Shown one piece after another: positions 16,627 through 24,583 of a DNA stretch of 29,921 nucleotides. The DNA lies in the NCBI GenBank assembly GCA_910588865.1, contig CAJUSJ010000045.1, positions 1 through 29,921 of the forward strand, in the 5' to 3' direction. The notes below the pieces were generated by a model. The model made no database searches and was not told the DNA's origin. It saw only the letters and a list, made by a program, of their open reading frames with translations. This DNA comes from an uncultured Lachnospiraceae bacterium (GTDB lineage: Bacteria > Bacillota > Clostridia > Lachnospirales > Lachnospiraceae). A program made the translations under genes and the position numbers. Positions within the stretch are counted from its first letter, which is position 1. Every line of letters begins with the position of its first letter.

Positions 16627-17621
16627 TTTACAGAATATGTATAGTTGCTGCCGTCTATTTTAAAGGAAATTGTTACCTGGTCACTGCTGGTTTCCAGTTC
16701 TTCAGGAACCTGGAATATGTAATGAATATATTCTGTACACAGCGGTATGACATTTACAAGATTAGAATAGTCAAACATGCTCCGTTCACTCTGTTCTGTC
16801 ACAGAAGTGACAGCCTCTGCCTGGTCCAGTTTCGCCAAGATAGCCTTCGCCCCAGTAATATTCTGGGAAGACAGGTTCGTATACGCGACGCAGAAATCTA
16901 TATACACTTTCCCGTCCTCAGCGCTATAATAGTTATAGCTGTGGTTTGGTGACGGAGGGATTACCTCCTTCGTGAATTCCGCGTATTCCACATGGAATTT
17001 TGCGTTGTCCGTGACCACCACCTGGCCATCCTCAACCTCTCCAGATGTACTGGTGGTTTTTTCAGCGGGAATCTCTCCTTTCTCGCCTTCCCTGACAATA
17101 ATCCGGTAGTCATTTTCACGTATGCTCACATTCAGTTCCACCATACGGCCGCTGTCCTGAAGTTCCTTGGGCACCGCGAAAAAATAATGGATCTGCCTGG
17201 TATCCGAAGGCTCCATGTCTATCCAATGCGCCGGTGACAGGGAACTTCCGCTGTCGTCGGTCGCCCTGTCAGCACCGTTATATTCATACCAGCCAGAATA
17301 AATCAGTTTTCCTTTCATCACATTGCTGGCATTAACCGTATAGTCGGCGAGATTCTTATAGGTAAGGCAGAAATCTACACAGGTTTTACCTGTTTCTGCC
17401 TCATAATAATGCTCTGGGTTCTCTGATATTCTGACATAATCTACCTGGAATTCACACTCACCGTCAATGGTGATCTTCTCCCCTTCCGCCAGCAGGGGCG
17501 CGTCGCTTTCTTCTATGGGAAGAGTCTGGGCTTGTGTTTCTTCATCTTGAATTTGGTCCGCGCATCCCGCAAGGGAAAACGCCAACATGATCATGACTAC
17601 TGGTTTTAAGTATCTTTTCAT
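16617..17621 (-). CDS. Lipoprotein with two repeated beta-type domains
   Basis: A 334-residue exported lipoprotein: signal MKRYLKPVVMIMLAFSLAGC with C20 as anchor, then an acidic linker. Two related domains follow, about residues 48-185 and 205-330. Each opens with a FQVDYVR / FHVEYAE strand, then YYEAETGKTCVDFCLTYKNL / YYSAEDGKVYIDFCVAYTNL, and closes with QIHYFFAVPKELQ / YIHYIFQVPEELE. The layout is like the Ig-like DUF4352/TRF2-like extracellular domains of Bacillota lipoproteins. Function is unknown. Start ATG at 17621 has AAAGGAG eleven bases upstream. It lies between the MFS remnant and the HNH fragment and is absent from the second copy of this region. Confidence 0.8.
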   Translation of the reverse strand: MKRYLKPVVMIMLAFSLAGCADQIQDEETQAQTLPIEESDAPLLAEGEKITIDGECEFQVDYVRISENPEHYYEAETGKTCVDFCLTYKNLADYTVNASNVMKGKLIYSGWYEYNGADRATDDSGSSLSPAHWIDMEPSDTRQIHYFFAVPKELQDSGRMVELNVSIRENDYRIIVREGEKGEIPAEKTTSTSGEVEDGQVVVTDNAKFHVEYAEFTKEVIPPSPNHSYNYYSAEDGKVYIDFCVAYTNLSSQNITGAKAILAKLDQAEAVTSVTEQSERSMFDYSNLVNVIPLCTEYIHYIFQVPEELETSSDQVTISFKIDGSNYTYSVKRK

Positions 17622-17690
17622 TGGATATCGGTCTCCTTTAAACTATTGAATCATATCATAGACTGTCCGCAAGCTGACTGATCTGATCTT

Positions 17691-17897
17691 TCAGCCACCA
17701 TATCGCGATTCCGGTATTTTGCGCATACAGTAGGCACAGAGATGCCCCCGCTCACGCATAAGAGCTTCTCTGACCTGGGCTTTCAAAGGGTTCTTTAACT
17801 TATCATAGGCCTGTTTCTCTGATAAGCCTTGTTTCTCTGCCTTTCTTTTTAACGTGTCAAGTTCATGTGAAACAGGCGATTTTTTTATTAAAATCAT
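17691..17897 (-). pseudogene. Truncated HNH endonuclease (TIGR02646/PtuB-like) fragment
   Basis: A 68-codon frame from ATG 17897 reads MILIKKSPVSHELDTLKRKA and ends in RERGHLCAYCMRKIPESRYGG. The KKSP start and the GHLCAYCMRKIPE box match the N-terminal zinc-binding part of TIGR02646-type HNH nucleases (the family that includes retron/Septu PtuB effectors). The H-N-H catalytic part is absent because the frame stops right after the first CxxC, and no clear ribosome site precedes it. No partner ATPase is present. Most likely a remnant of a defence gene. Confidence 0.65.
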
Positions 17898-18122
17898 TTT
17901 TGGAGTGGACGTCCAGCTCAATATTTTCAAAACACTTGAAATTCTGAAGAATCAGTTTTGAATACGCATTCCATCACCCCTTCCGTTTCCAGCCAGTCGT
18001 CCTTTACACGTTTCCTTTATCCAGATTAAAGATAAAAGAATACTATCATCTTCTTATATTTATTTACAACGCGGCACGAAAATATCCGAATTTCTATACC
18101 ATATAAATCACTCTAATCCCTT

Positions 18123-20924
18123 TCACTGCTCAAGTTTAGTAAGCAAAAACTGCTCTTCATCTACATTAAGCCGCTCTCCATTTACCATCTTAATTACAAT
18201 TCCCCTTGCCTTTTCCTGTTTCGCAATTTTGTGAATTGGGTAATAATAATCCAAATTTCTTATGGTATCCATAACATCATGAATAATATTGCCGCTAATC
18301 TCCAAAGAACGCTCTCTCTGATCGCAGATCCAGCCCACCGCAAGCAGACAGCAGGTTAACTCCTCGCTTGTCAGCTTCCCTGACTGAATAACCTCACATA
18401 ATCTGTTAACAATCTTTCCTTCTGCTGTTGCTGATAAGATACTGTTATCTATCCCTTCTTTTCTCAAAGCGACCCCTATCGCGTACGAACTGAACTGAAT
18501 ATTACTGTTTATACCCTTAAGGGACTTCTTTACATCTCCCTCAAACTCATCCTGGAGCCACTGCAGATCCGACCTTGTCTTTGCGTGTGTGTATAAACAC
18601 GCCTGATGATATCTTGTGTAATCATGAAGTGAAGATAATTTTGTAAGCTGATCCATGTTCGCGCACATACTAAGGGTGTAAACCGCCTGAATATTTGTGG
18701 AAACTTTTGGACCGCCTGTTGAAAACCCATTAATGTCAGCGCTAACCTGGCCCATACAGGCCATTGCTAACCTTCTCTTTTCAGAGTCATTCCACTCAGT
18801 CCCAACTTTTCTTGCAATTGTAAATAATCTCAGTCTCGACTCTTCAGAGGAAACGCTTGACAAAGCCTCCAGTATGGCTCCCGCAAACTCATCTTTATTA
18901 CCCGCGTTACAAATACTGTTCACACAAGCGGCGATACGTTTCGCGATGTTGCTCTTCTCCTGTTTATTCTTACATCTTTCATAGTTTTGGCATAGCTGAA
19001 GCATATTGTTGATTTCAGACTTTGGCTGCAGTTTACTTCCGTTAGGAGCCATGACCTTTGTTTTTACTTTGGATTTCTCACTATTGTCAATGGCTATTTC
19101 AGCAAAACCCTCTTCTATTTTTTGATTTCCGGCAACGTCTCTGCTTGTCCATGCCTTCATACTGATAACCTTGTTGCTTCCCATATAAATTCTGAACGCG
19201 ACAAACGCGCCATCAGGATAATTATTCTTAAAAGAAATATTTCCATTGGCAATAATCCTGTAAGTTCCATCCAGATTTTGACTCTTAATGGGAATCGCGA
19301 TCATATTTTGTCTCGGTTCAACCTTAAAACCTGTCATTACCGATGACATGTAGGGAAGTTCAGCGCCTGTTGGTACAATTTCGTGTACCGCTCCATTTTT
19401 TACGCCAAGATAAAGACAATCGTTGAGAATATTGTTTCCCCACTGAATTGCCATATGTGGAATAACCGGCTTTGTCTTTCTCTCATACATGGTCTCATCG
19501 AATAATGATGTTTCTGTATTGCCCAGAAGTTTCATATCATCCCGCATTTCTTCATATTTGTGCAGATAATAATGATATACAGCTGCTCCCCGGGCAACTG
19601 ACTGATCAGGGTCTAACGCTACAATGGGGTCAAATCCAAAAAAGTCCTTTAACCTGTCCGTTACCATGTAGAACTTTGACATTCCTCCATTGACAATCAC
19701 AGCATCCACAATCACATTGTCAATTCCAAGTTTATTTGACGCTTTACTCAGCACATCCAAGATTGGATAAATAATATTTCTTGTTTCGGAGATTCTGTCA
19801 ACACGTTTATAATCTTCATATGTAAGACTGGAGGCCATAAAAACTGACAGAATGTTCTCAACCTCTTCTTTTGTAAATGTATCATCATATGAGTAGCCTA
19901 TTCCGCCCATGTTTCCGCCAGTGGGAATCTCTATCTCATCATCTGGATCATCCCATCCAGAATCATAATCATCACCACATCGTTCATTTAACTCAAGCTT
20001 TAAATGTTCCGCGTAAACTCTGAGCTGGGGCATAATTACCTTTTCTTCTTTACGAAGTTTTGAAACAACTTCCGGATGGCTAACGAATTGTTTCAAATAC
20101 CTCTCATACATTGCCTTGGCGATCTCTTCATCAAAATCATCTCCCCCAAGCAATGTATATCTATTTGTAGCGATCTCATCTACTTTTAAAATATCAGCGT
20201 TGTCTTCCCTCCTCTTAATCTCATGCATAGTGATGTCCAATGTTCCGCCGCCAAGATCAAATACAAGAACTCTCTTCTTTTCACTCAGATCCAGTATCCT
20301 GCTTGATATTTCGCCATTGTGAATCTGGTTGATCAAATCATAAATAACCGCGTTCGGTTCTGACAGCAAAACCGGACGCTCGCTTCCATCCTCGTTTTTC
20401 ACCTTAATACCAGCAAGTTCAGCGGCATCCCGGGTCGCTTTACACATTGCTGAATCAAAGTTGGCGGGAACAGTAATAACCGCGTCAGTAATCTCACATC
20501 GGTAGACCTTGGACGCTTCTCTCAACATATGTTTCAGAATCCTTGATGATATCCGCGCGGGGGTTTTATCTGGAATATCCGAAGATAATCCCTCCGCCAA
20601 TGACCTTCCCATCTGACTCTTAATAGATTTCGCCACAAGATGGGGTCTCAATGGATACTGCATTTTAGCAAAATCGCCTACCAGGGGCTCATAATTTTTC
20701 TCCTGCCTGTAATATACGCAGGAAGGAAGAGTGGGTTTTTTCATTGTAGTTAACCTGGCCTCTCCTGACATGGCGCTATACATATCCACACCCCTGGAAA
20801 TTTCAACTACTTTACTTACCACATCACCATTAGGCTTTTCATTAATGGTGGCAAATACGGAATTTGTAGTTCCAAGGTCTATTCCAACACAAAGATCATT
20901 GTGGTCTTCCATCTTAATTCCCAT
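18123..20924 (-). CDS. Hsp70-family protein with long novel C-terminal domain
   Basis: A 933-residue Hsp70-like protein. The ATG at 20924 has AGGAGG seven bases upstream and shares one base with the stop of the upstream gene (TGATG), so translation is coupled. Nucleotide-binding motifs are intact: GIDLGTTNSVF (about 15-25), ITVPANFDSA (about 160-169), VFDLGGGTLDITMHEI (about 221-236), LLGGDDFDEEIA (about 258-269) and VNGGMSKFY (about 411-419). An Asp-rich insert with GGNMGGIGYSYDD lies at about 318-350. A beta substrate-binding-like domain spans about 480-625. The last 300 residues are helical and do not resemble the DnaK lid or end in its usual tail. No DnaJ gene is adjacent. It is the last gene of an operon with a GrpE-like and an MBL protein; a truncated paralogue lies at 28.6-29.9 kb. 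Confidence 0.9.
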   Translation of the reverse strand: MGIKMEDHNDLCVGIDLGTTNSVFATINEKPNGDVVSKVVEISRGVDMYSAMSGEARLTTMKKPTLPSCVYYRQEKNYEPLVGDFAKMQYPLRPHLVAKSIKSQMGRSLAEGLSSDIPDKTPARISSRILKHMLREASKVYRCEITDAVITVPANFDSAMCKATRDAAELAGIKVKNEDGSERPVLLSEPNAVIYDLINQIHNGEISSRILDLSEKKRVLVFDLGGGTLDITMHEIKRREDNADILKVDEIATNRYTLLGGDDFDEEIAKAMYERYLKQFVSHPEVVSKLRKEEKVIMPQLRVYAEHLKLELNERCGDDYDSGWDDPDDEIEIPTGGNMGGIGYSYDDTFTKEEVENILSVFMASSLTYEDYKRVDRISETRNIIYPILDVLSKASNKLGIDNVIVDAVIVNGGMSKFYMVTDRLKDFFGFDPIVALDPDQSVARGAAVYHYYLHKYEEMRDDMKLLGNTETSLFDETMYERKTKPVIPHMAIQWGNNILNDCLYLGVKNGAVHEIVPTGAELPYMSSVMTGFKVEPRQNMIAIPIKSQNLDGTYRIIANGNISFKNNYPDGAFVAFRIYMGSNKVISMKAWTSRDVAGNQKIEEGFAEIAIDNSEKSKVKTKVMAPNGSKLQPKSEINNMLQLCQNYERCKNKQEKSNIAKRIAACVNSICNAGNKDEFAGAILEALSSVSSEESRLRLFTIARKVGTEWNDSEKRRLAMACMGQVSADINGFSTGGPKVSTNIQAVYTLSMCANMDQLTKLSSLHDYTRYHQACLYTHAKTRSDLQWLQDEFEGDVKKSLKGINSNIQFSSYAIGVALRKEGIDNSILSATAEGKIVNRLCEVIQSGKLTSEELTCCLLAVGWICDQRERSLEISGNIIHDVMDTIRNLDYYYPIHKIAKQEKARGIVIKMVNGERLNVDEEQFLLTKLEQ

Positions 20925-22021
20925 CACTCTTCCTCCTTTACCTTTGGCCGTGAAATCTGAATTTCTTTATCTTTATACACCCATCCCGGGGATATTACCT
21001 TTACGCTTTTTTTCTCATCAAGGGTGTTAAATGGTGTTCCCTCGTAGTTACAGAACTCCACATCAGACGCCATTACCTCTTTTATAGAATTTATCTTCAT
21101 CATTGGCTCAATATGGCTGTCGCGGACAAACTGGATCAGTTTTTTTACCATGATCAGCAAACCATTGATCTCAATCGGAATTTCAAAATTATTCTTCCTC
21201 AGCTCATCAACACCCTTGCGCACAACCAGCAATTCATCAAGAATACAGCCATACTTCTCAGAATTAAGCCTCGCGAAAAAGTCAGCAAGCTCCTTTACCT
21301 TACTGATCTCCAACTGTTCCTCGAACTCATCCTGCAGATCCTGGAGCATGGTATTGGTTCTCTCAAGCATTCTCTCAAGCTGCTCTACCCTCCTCAGCGC
21401 CTGTTCATAGGTCAGCTTTCCTCCCGCGTCTTTCTCTACCCACTTCTTCTTGCTGTCCCTGTACACCGGGAAACCATAAACTTCACTGATAGAATCCGAA
21501 ATATCATAAAAATGATATTTTGCCAGCGTATTACCCAAAACATACAAATTTTCCAGATCATCAAATATATCAATTTCGGGATATTTCTCATAAATCATGA
21601 TAGCCGCGATTCGATTCTGAGAATCATGCTTCCGCCCATTTTTCAAAGCTGGTTCTTTTCTTAACTTTTCAAATCTGTCATAGGCGTCCCGCTTCCCCTG
21701 AATCGCTCCTGAAAAATAATCAGCCACATGGTCAGCCCACTGCAATACTTCTTTTCTGTCGTTTGGATTAGCCATTCTCCTGTTTCGGAAAATTTGAATA
21801 ACCTCATTTCCTGTCATATCGTACCCATACTTATCATTCATAAGAATAGCTGTCTTTGTGGGTCCCAAATCAAAGTCACCGCAGAGAATAGAAAAAATAC
21901 GATTTTCCATAACAATATCTTCTTTGATCTGGCTTCCCTTTTTAACTTTTCTCCGCATTTCCTCATGCATCTTCTGCAGTACTTCTCTCACTTTTTGGTC
22001 AGTGACATTAATCATCATCAT
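20924..22021 (-). CDS. Coiled-coil protein with GrpE-like C-terminus
   Basis: Up to 365 residues. Three ATGs occur in a row (22021, 22018, 22015); AAAGGGGG is best spaced for the second or third. Residues 1-200 contain a predicted mixed alpha region (IVMENRIFSILCGDFDLGPT and NRIAAIMIYEKYPEIDIFDD) that I do not recognise. Residues about 205-245 form a long coiled coil (RRVEQLERMLERTNTMLQDL). The end resembles GrpE: helices to about 315, then a small beta section VEFCNYEGTPFNTLDE and KVISPGWVYKDKEIQISRPK, comparable to GrpE's G..FDP..H.AV and GY....VLRPA.V. The inferred role is a nucleotide-exchange factor dedicated to the next gene's Hsp70, with the N-terminus as a specificity domain. The match is by pattern, not by search. 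Confidence 0.75.
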   Translation of the reverse strand: MMMINVTDQKVREVLQKMHEEMRRKVKKGSQIKEDIVMENRIFSILCGDFDLGPTKTAILMNDKYGYDMTGNEVIQIFRNRRMANPNDRKEVLQWADHVADYFSGAIQGKRDAYDRFEKLRKEPALKNGRKHDSQNRIAAIMIYEKYPEIDIFDDLENLYVLGNTLAKYHFYDISDSISEVYGFPVYRDSKKKWVEKDAGGKLTYEQALRRVEQLERMLERTNTMLQDLQDEFEEQLEISKVKELADFFARLNSEKYGCILDELLVVRKGVDELRKNNFEIPIEINGLLIMVKKLIQFVRDSHIEPMMKINSIKEVMASDVEFCNYEGTPFNTLDEKKSVKVISPGWVYKDKEIQISRPKVKEEE

Positions 22022-22033
22022 ATCCCCCTTTTC

Positions 22034-23185
22034 CTACAACTTATAGATTTCTTTTTCTTCAGCGAAAATAAACTGTGTCCTGCATTCGCTGTCCAGCATC
22101 ATTTCCTGTTCAATCGTATTATCTAATACAGATTTTTCCCTTCCGCAATGAACAACCACCGCCTGTCTTGGGTTGATTTTTTTAATAAATTCCTTCATTT
22201 CCAAAAAATCCTCATGTAAAGAAAAATCCACCCTGACATTATGGTAAACCCCAAAATTACCGTTTCTCATATCCCCTGTAATATATACATGAGGTTCTCT
22301 TGGAATATGGCTTCCCATGGTTCGGTTGCCTGGCTTTAGAATCGGTACAGACAGCTTTTCCATCTTCTCAATTATATTCATTACAGAACTGTCCAGATAC
22401 ACAGGCACCCGCGAGGTATTCCATTCATTTAACACCTTTAAAAATTCTATCCCCTTGCTGAGCTGGGATATGTGGCACATGATTGATTGCCCCTCTGTTT
22501 CCACACACCGCAGGACATCTCTTACCTGCTTATACATGGCATCTGATCTTTTTGTATACCATGGATGTTTCGCGTGAAGCCCGCACATAATCACAGTATC
22601 TATATTCAGACCTTCTGGCAGCAAACAACCCTGTGTCAACATCGTACTGTTCAGCGAATAATCCCCTGTATATAATACTCTTCTCCTTCCAATTTCAAAT
22701 AGGGTCATCATCGCGCCGGGAATATGTCCCGCTGGATAGAAGGTAACTTTGTACTTTCCAAAATCTAATGTCTGTATATAACTTACAGAAGCGATATTCT
22801 CCAAAAGTCTCCGCGCCGCCAGCCTCGAATCTTCATCACAGGCTCCGCTTCCAATAAACGCCCTATCGTATAGCTGATAGGTGGATAGAACCTTTGTTAT
22901 TTCGGTCATATAAACCGACGCGTGTTTTGTCTGACTCATCAGTTTTAATAAATATCCGATATGATCTATATGCGCGTGTGATATAAAGATCTGATTGATC
23001 TGGTTCATTGACTGAACAAAGGGTGATGTAATCAGGCAATAAAAATCCGGTTCGAATTCCATACCAGACTCTATACCGGTTCCGGCATCAAGAATGATAT
23101 TTGACTCTCCAATACGCAAATAATAGCAGCTTGCGCCGACTCGCTGTCCTCCGCCCAGGGGGATAAAGATTATATCCTGTTTCAT
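22034..23185 (-). CDS. MBL-fold metallo-hydrolase, beta-CASP-like
   Basis: A 383-residue metallo-beta-lactamase-fold protein. Metal ligands are visible: HAHIDH at about 70-75, H154 in YPAGHIPGAMM and D175 in LYTGDYSLN. The C-terminal part matches the arrangement of beta-CASP RNA nucleases (RNase J/CPSF73-like): RVDFSLHEDFLEMKEFIKKI at about 318-337 resembles the FSAHxD motif, and AVVVHCG at about 342-348 the final VxxHG histidine. It is shorter than RNase J. By family it could cleave RNA, but a different hydrolytic substrate is possible. It ends 12 bp before the GrpE-like gene. Its ATG overlaps the stop of a possible upstream small ORF (ATGA). Confidence 0.85.
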   Translation of the reverse strand: MKQDIIFIPLGGGQRVGASCYYLRIGESNIILDAGTGIESGMEFEPDFYCLITSPFVQSMNQINQIFISHAHIDHIGYLLKLMSQTKHASVYMTEITKVLSTYQLYDRAFIGSGACDEDSRLAARRLLENIASVSYIQTLDFGKYKVTFYPAGHIPGAMMTLFEIGRRRVLYTGDYSLNSTMLTQGCLLPEGLNIDTVIMCGLHAKHPWYTKRSDAMYKQVRDVLRCVETEGQSIMCHISQLSKGIEFLKVLNEWNTSRVPVYLDSSVMNIIEKMEKLSVPILKPGNRTMGSHIPREPHVYITGDMRNGNFGVYHNVRVDFSLHEDFLEMKEFIKKINPRQAVVVHCGREKSVLDNTIEQEMMLDSECRTQFIFAEEKEIYKL

Positions 23186-23331
23186 TTAGCTCTCTCTTCT
23201 ATGCTTTGTATTTTGGAACTATATAAATTTTCGTGGATCCTGAAAATGGGCAGCTTTGAGACCACACAGACACTTTGGCCCTGACTGCCGCAAAAGACCC
23301 CATTACAACAATGCGGCTGATACAAACTCAC
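23182..23331 (-). CDS. Possible 49-residue Cys-rich leader peptide of the Hsp70 operon
   Basis: A short frame from GTG 23331 starts MSLYQPHCCNGVFCGSQGQS and ends IQSIEERAK. AGGA lies six bases upstream of the GTG, the TATAAT promoter is about 35 bp upstream, and its TGA overlaps the MBL start by four bases (ATGA), as in coupled operon genes. H7, C8, C9, C14 and C22 could bind metal. Against it: the start is GTG, the ribosome site is short, and the segment has a base composition unlike its surroundings and could belong to a dispersed intergenic repeat. No family recognised. Confidence 0.35.
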   Translation of the reverse strand: MSLYQPHCCNGVFCGSQGQSVCVVSKLPIFRIHENLYSSKIQSIEERAK

Positions 23332-23357
23332 CTCTTTTCCTGGGGACTTTTGGTTAA

Positions 23358-23395
23358 GTGGTTAAATTATACCACAAAATAGAGGGGATTTGTAA
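23358..23395 (-). promoter_or_regulatory. Promoter of Hsp70 operon with overlapping inverted repeat
   Basis: On the minus strand TTACAA (23395-23390) and TATAAT (23371-23366) have an 18-bp spacer. The -10 lies inside an 18-bp imperfect palindrome, GTGGT-8-ACCAC at 23358-23375, well placed for repressor control. Confidence 0.55.
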
Positions 23396-23514
23396 TTTTG
23401 TTTTATAAATTGATAAATTGTACACTGGTATTTACAGTTTTATTTCATGTTTTTTATTAATATATTTTGACGTAATCCTATAACTATCCACTTAAAAGCA
23501 TGATACATTCCTAT

Positions 23515-23637
23515 AGGGAGTCGTTCCTTTGGGTGGAGGGTATCGCGATTGGCACATTGGAAGAGCCGATGAGGAACATATTGCAATCAGAAAATTCTGG
23601 GACTGTCAGATTGCCGCCGCGCTAGAAGCCTGTCCAT
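23515..23637 (+). other. Unidentified short open stretch
   Basis: A plus-strand frame reads VPLGGGYRDWHIGRADEEH and continues to EACP then a stop at 23637; it is blocked upstream by a TAG near 23514 and has no start or ribosome site. It looks like the tail of a lost coding sequence but matches no family I know. The rest of 23396-23666 holds nothing I can support. Confidence 0.25.
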
Positions 23638-23666
23638 AGCTGTTTATGTGAGACCTGGACTCCCTC

Positions 23667-23948
23667 TTATCGGATACTACAGTAGATCATCGTGGTATCC
23701 TGCTTTTCATGGCCCAAGAAATCCTTGACCTGCTCAATCGGCATTTCCCGGTTTAACAGATCCGTGGCAATCGTCCTGCGGAACCAGTGTGGGTGGGTAT
23801 TTTCTACCTTTGCGAGTTTGCCCAACTGTTGAAGCAGGTGAGCCCTGCTTCTTCCGGCATTGATATTTCCTGGAACCAGGCGGTGATCCATGTCCATGAA
23901 CAGACTTTGAAGGGGCTGATTGCCATGATAGTAAGGGTGATGTCCCAT
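23667..23948 (-). pseudogene. Tyrosine recombinase/integrase C-terminal fragment
   Basis: About 93 codons resemble the catalytic end of phage-type integrases: HPHWFRRTIATDLLN carries the HxxR motif and EQVKDFLGHEKQDTTMIYC carries the second conserved His and the nucleophile Tyr. The N-terminal core-binding domain and the first catalytic Arg are missing because the frame is cut where the IS66 TnpB fragment begins on the other strand. It is inactive by itself and marks a past mobile element. Confidence 0.8.
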
Positions 23949-24222
23949 GCTGAATGATGCGGTTGGTTATAAAAATGTCTATATCGTCACCGGATATACC
24001 AATCCGCGATCAGGAATGAACCGTCTTGCTTCTTTGATCGAGAACAGCCTGGACCGCGGCCCGTTTGTTTCGGATACCCTGTATCTTTTCCGCGGAAGAC
24101 GGACCAACCGGATCAAAGGCCTGGTCTGGGAAGGGGAGGGAGGGCTGCTCTTATACAAGCGTCTGGAACAGAGGAGTTTTCAATGGCCCCGTGCCGGGTC
24201 CGAGGTAAGGGGACTGACCCAT
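23947..24222 (+). pseudogene. IS66-family TnpB (Orf2) fragment
   Basis: The frame starts MLNDAVGYKNVYIVTGYTN and contains SDTLYLFRGRRTNRIKGLVW, LLLYKRLEQRSFQWPR and EVRGLT, which are hallmarks of IS66 Orf2 (TnpB). The expected last 15-20 residues are replaced at about 24222 by sequence from a different gene on the opposite strand (cas8c relic). Orf1 and the DDE transposase TnpC are absent and no terminal inverted repeats were seen, so it is an immobile fragment. Confidence 0.8.
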
Positions 24223-24478
24223 AAGACGTATCATTTGTTTCACTATTTAATCCCACAAACTCTTCTCCTTTCTGTAAATGACGATTTTGAATCAAATATG
24301 CTTTTATGATTGCCGCTCTTCCCCATGTAATTTTTCCCTGTTCTGCCCGTATCCGCGTCAAAGTGCTGCTGTAAAGACTCTCAGGATAACTTGTATTCGC
24401 CAGAATTGCCTTTAAAACCGCTCCCGGAAGGTTTGGTATCGGTTTTTTATCCTTTGATTTCTGATTAACCGTCTCATA
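24222..24478 (-). pseudogene. Type I-C cas8c (csd1) internal fragment
   Basis: About 86 codons read IPNLPGAVLKAILANTSYPE, then TLTRIRAEQGKITWGRAAII, KAYLIQN and GLNSETNDTSY. This matches the C-terminal half of Csd1/Cas8c, which typically has PGxLLRAILTGxPYPxSL, then IRAExx...RAAIIKAYLxR, then LNxExxxxAYxLGR. An in-frame TGA precedes the piece at its 5' side and its 3' side is fused to the IS66 fragment. Cas8c is the large subunit of the type I-C Cascade; this fragment cannot function. Confidence 0.75.
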
Positions 24479-24543
24479 ACTCCCTTTTACCTTTCATGTT
24501 GCTGGGAGCTGTTCTTTGAAATAATTCGTCAACATAGACAAGC

Positions 24544-24570
24544 GGCAGCTACCCAATATGGGTAACTGCC
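24544..24570. terminator. Hairpin after tautomerase gene
   Basis: An 11-bp stem, ggcagctaccc / gggtaactgcc, with a 5-base loop, lies 14 bp after the tautomerase stop. The following U-tract is poor, so it may act as a weak terminator or 3' stabiliser. Confidence 0.5.
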
Positions 24571-24583
24571 CGATAAACTGAAT

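Noticed and set aside
18123..20924. Hsp70 gene as the housekeeping dnaK
   Set aside because: It lacks the DnaK lid, no dnaJ or hrcA is adjacent, no CIRCE element is seen, and it is about 300 residues too long.
20731..21030. Plus-strand frames inside the Hsp70/GrpE-like genes
   Set aside because: Antisense shadows; the minus frames carry the Hsp70 motifs and ribosome sites.
24113..24361. An 82-codon minus gene starting at MTRIRAEQGKI
   Set aside because: Its first part is the internal cas8c fragment and the rest is antisense of the IS66 fragment; the start lies inside a conserved Csd1 motif, not at a real gene start.
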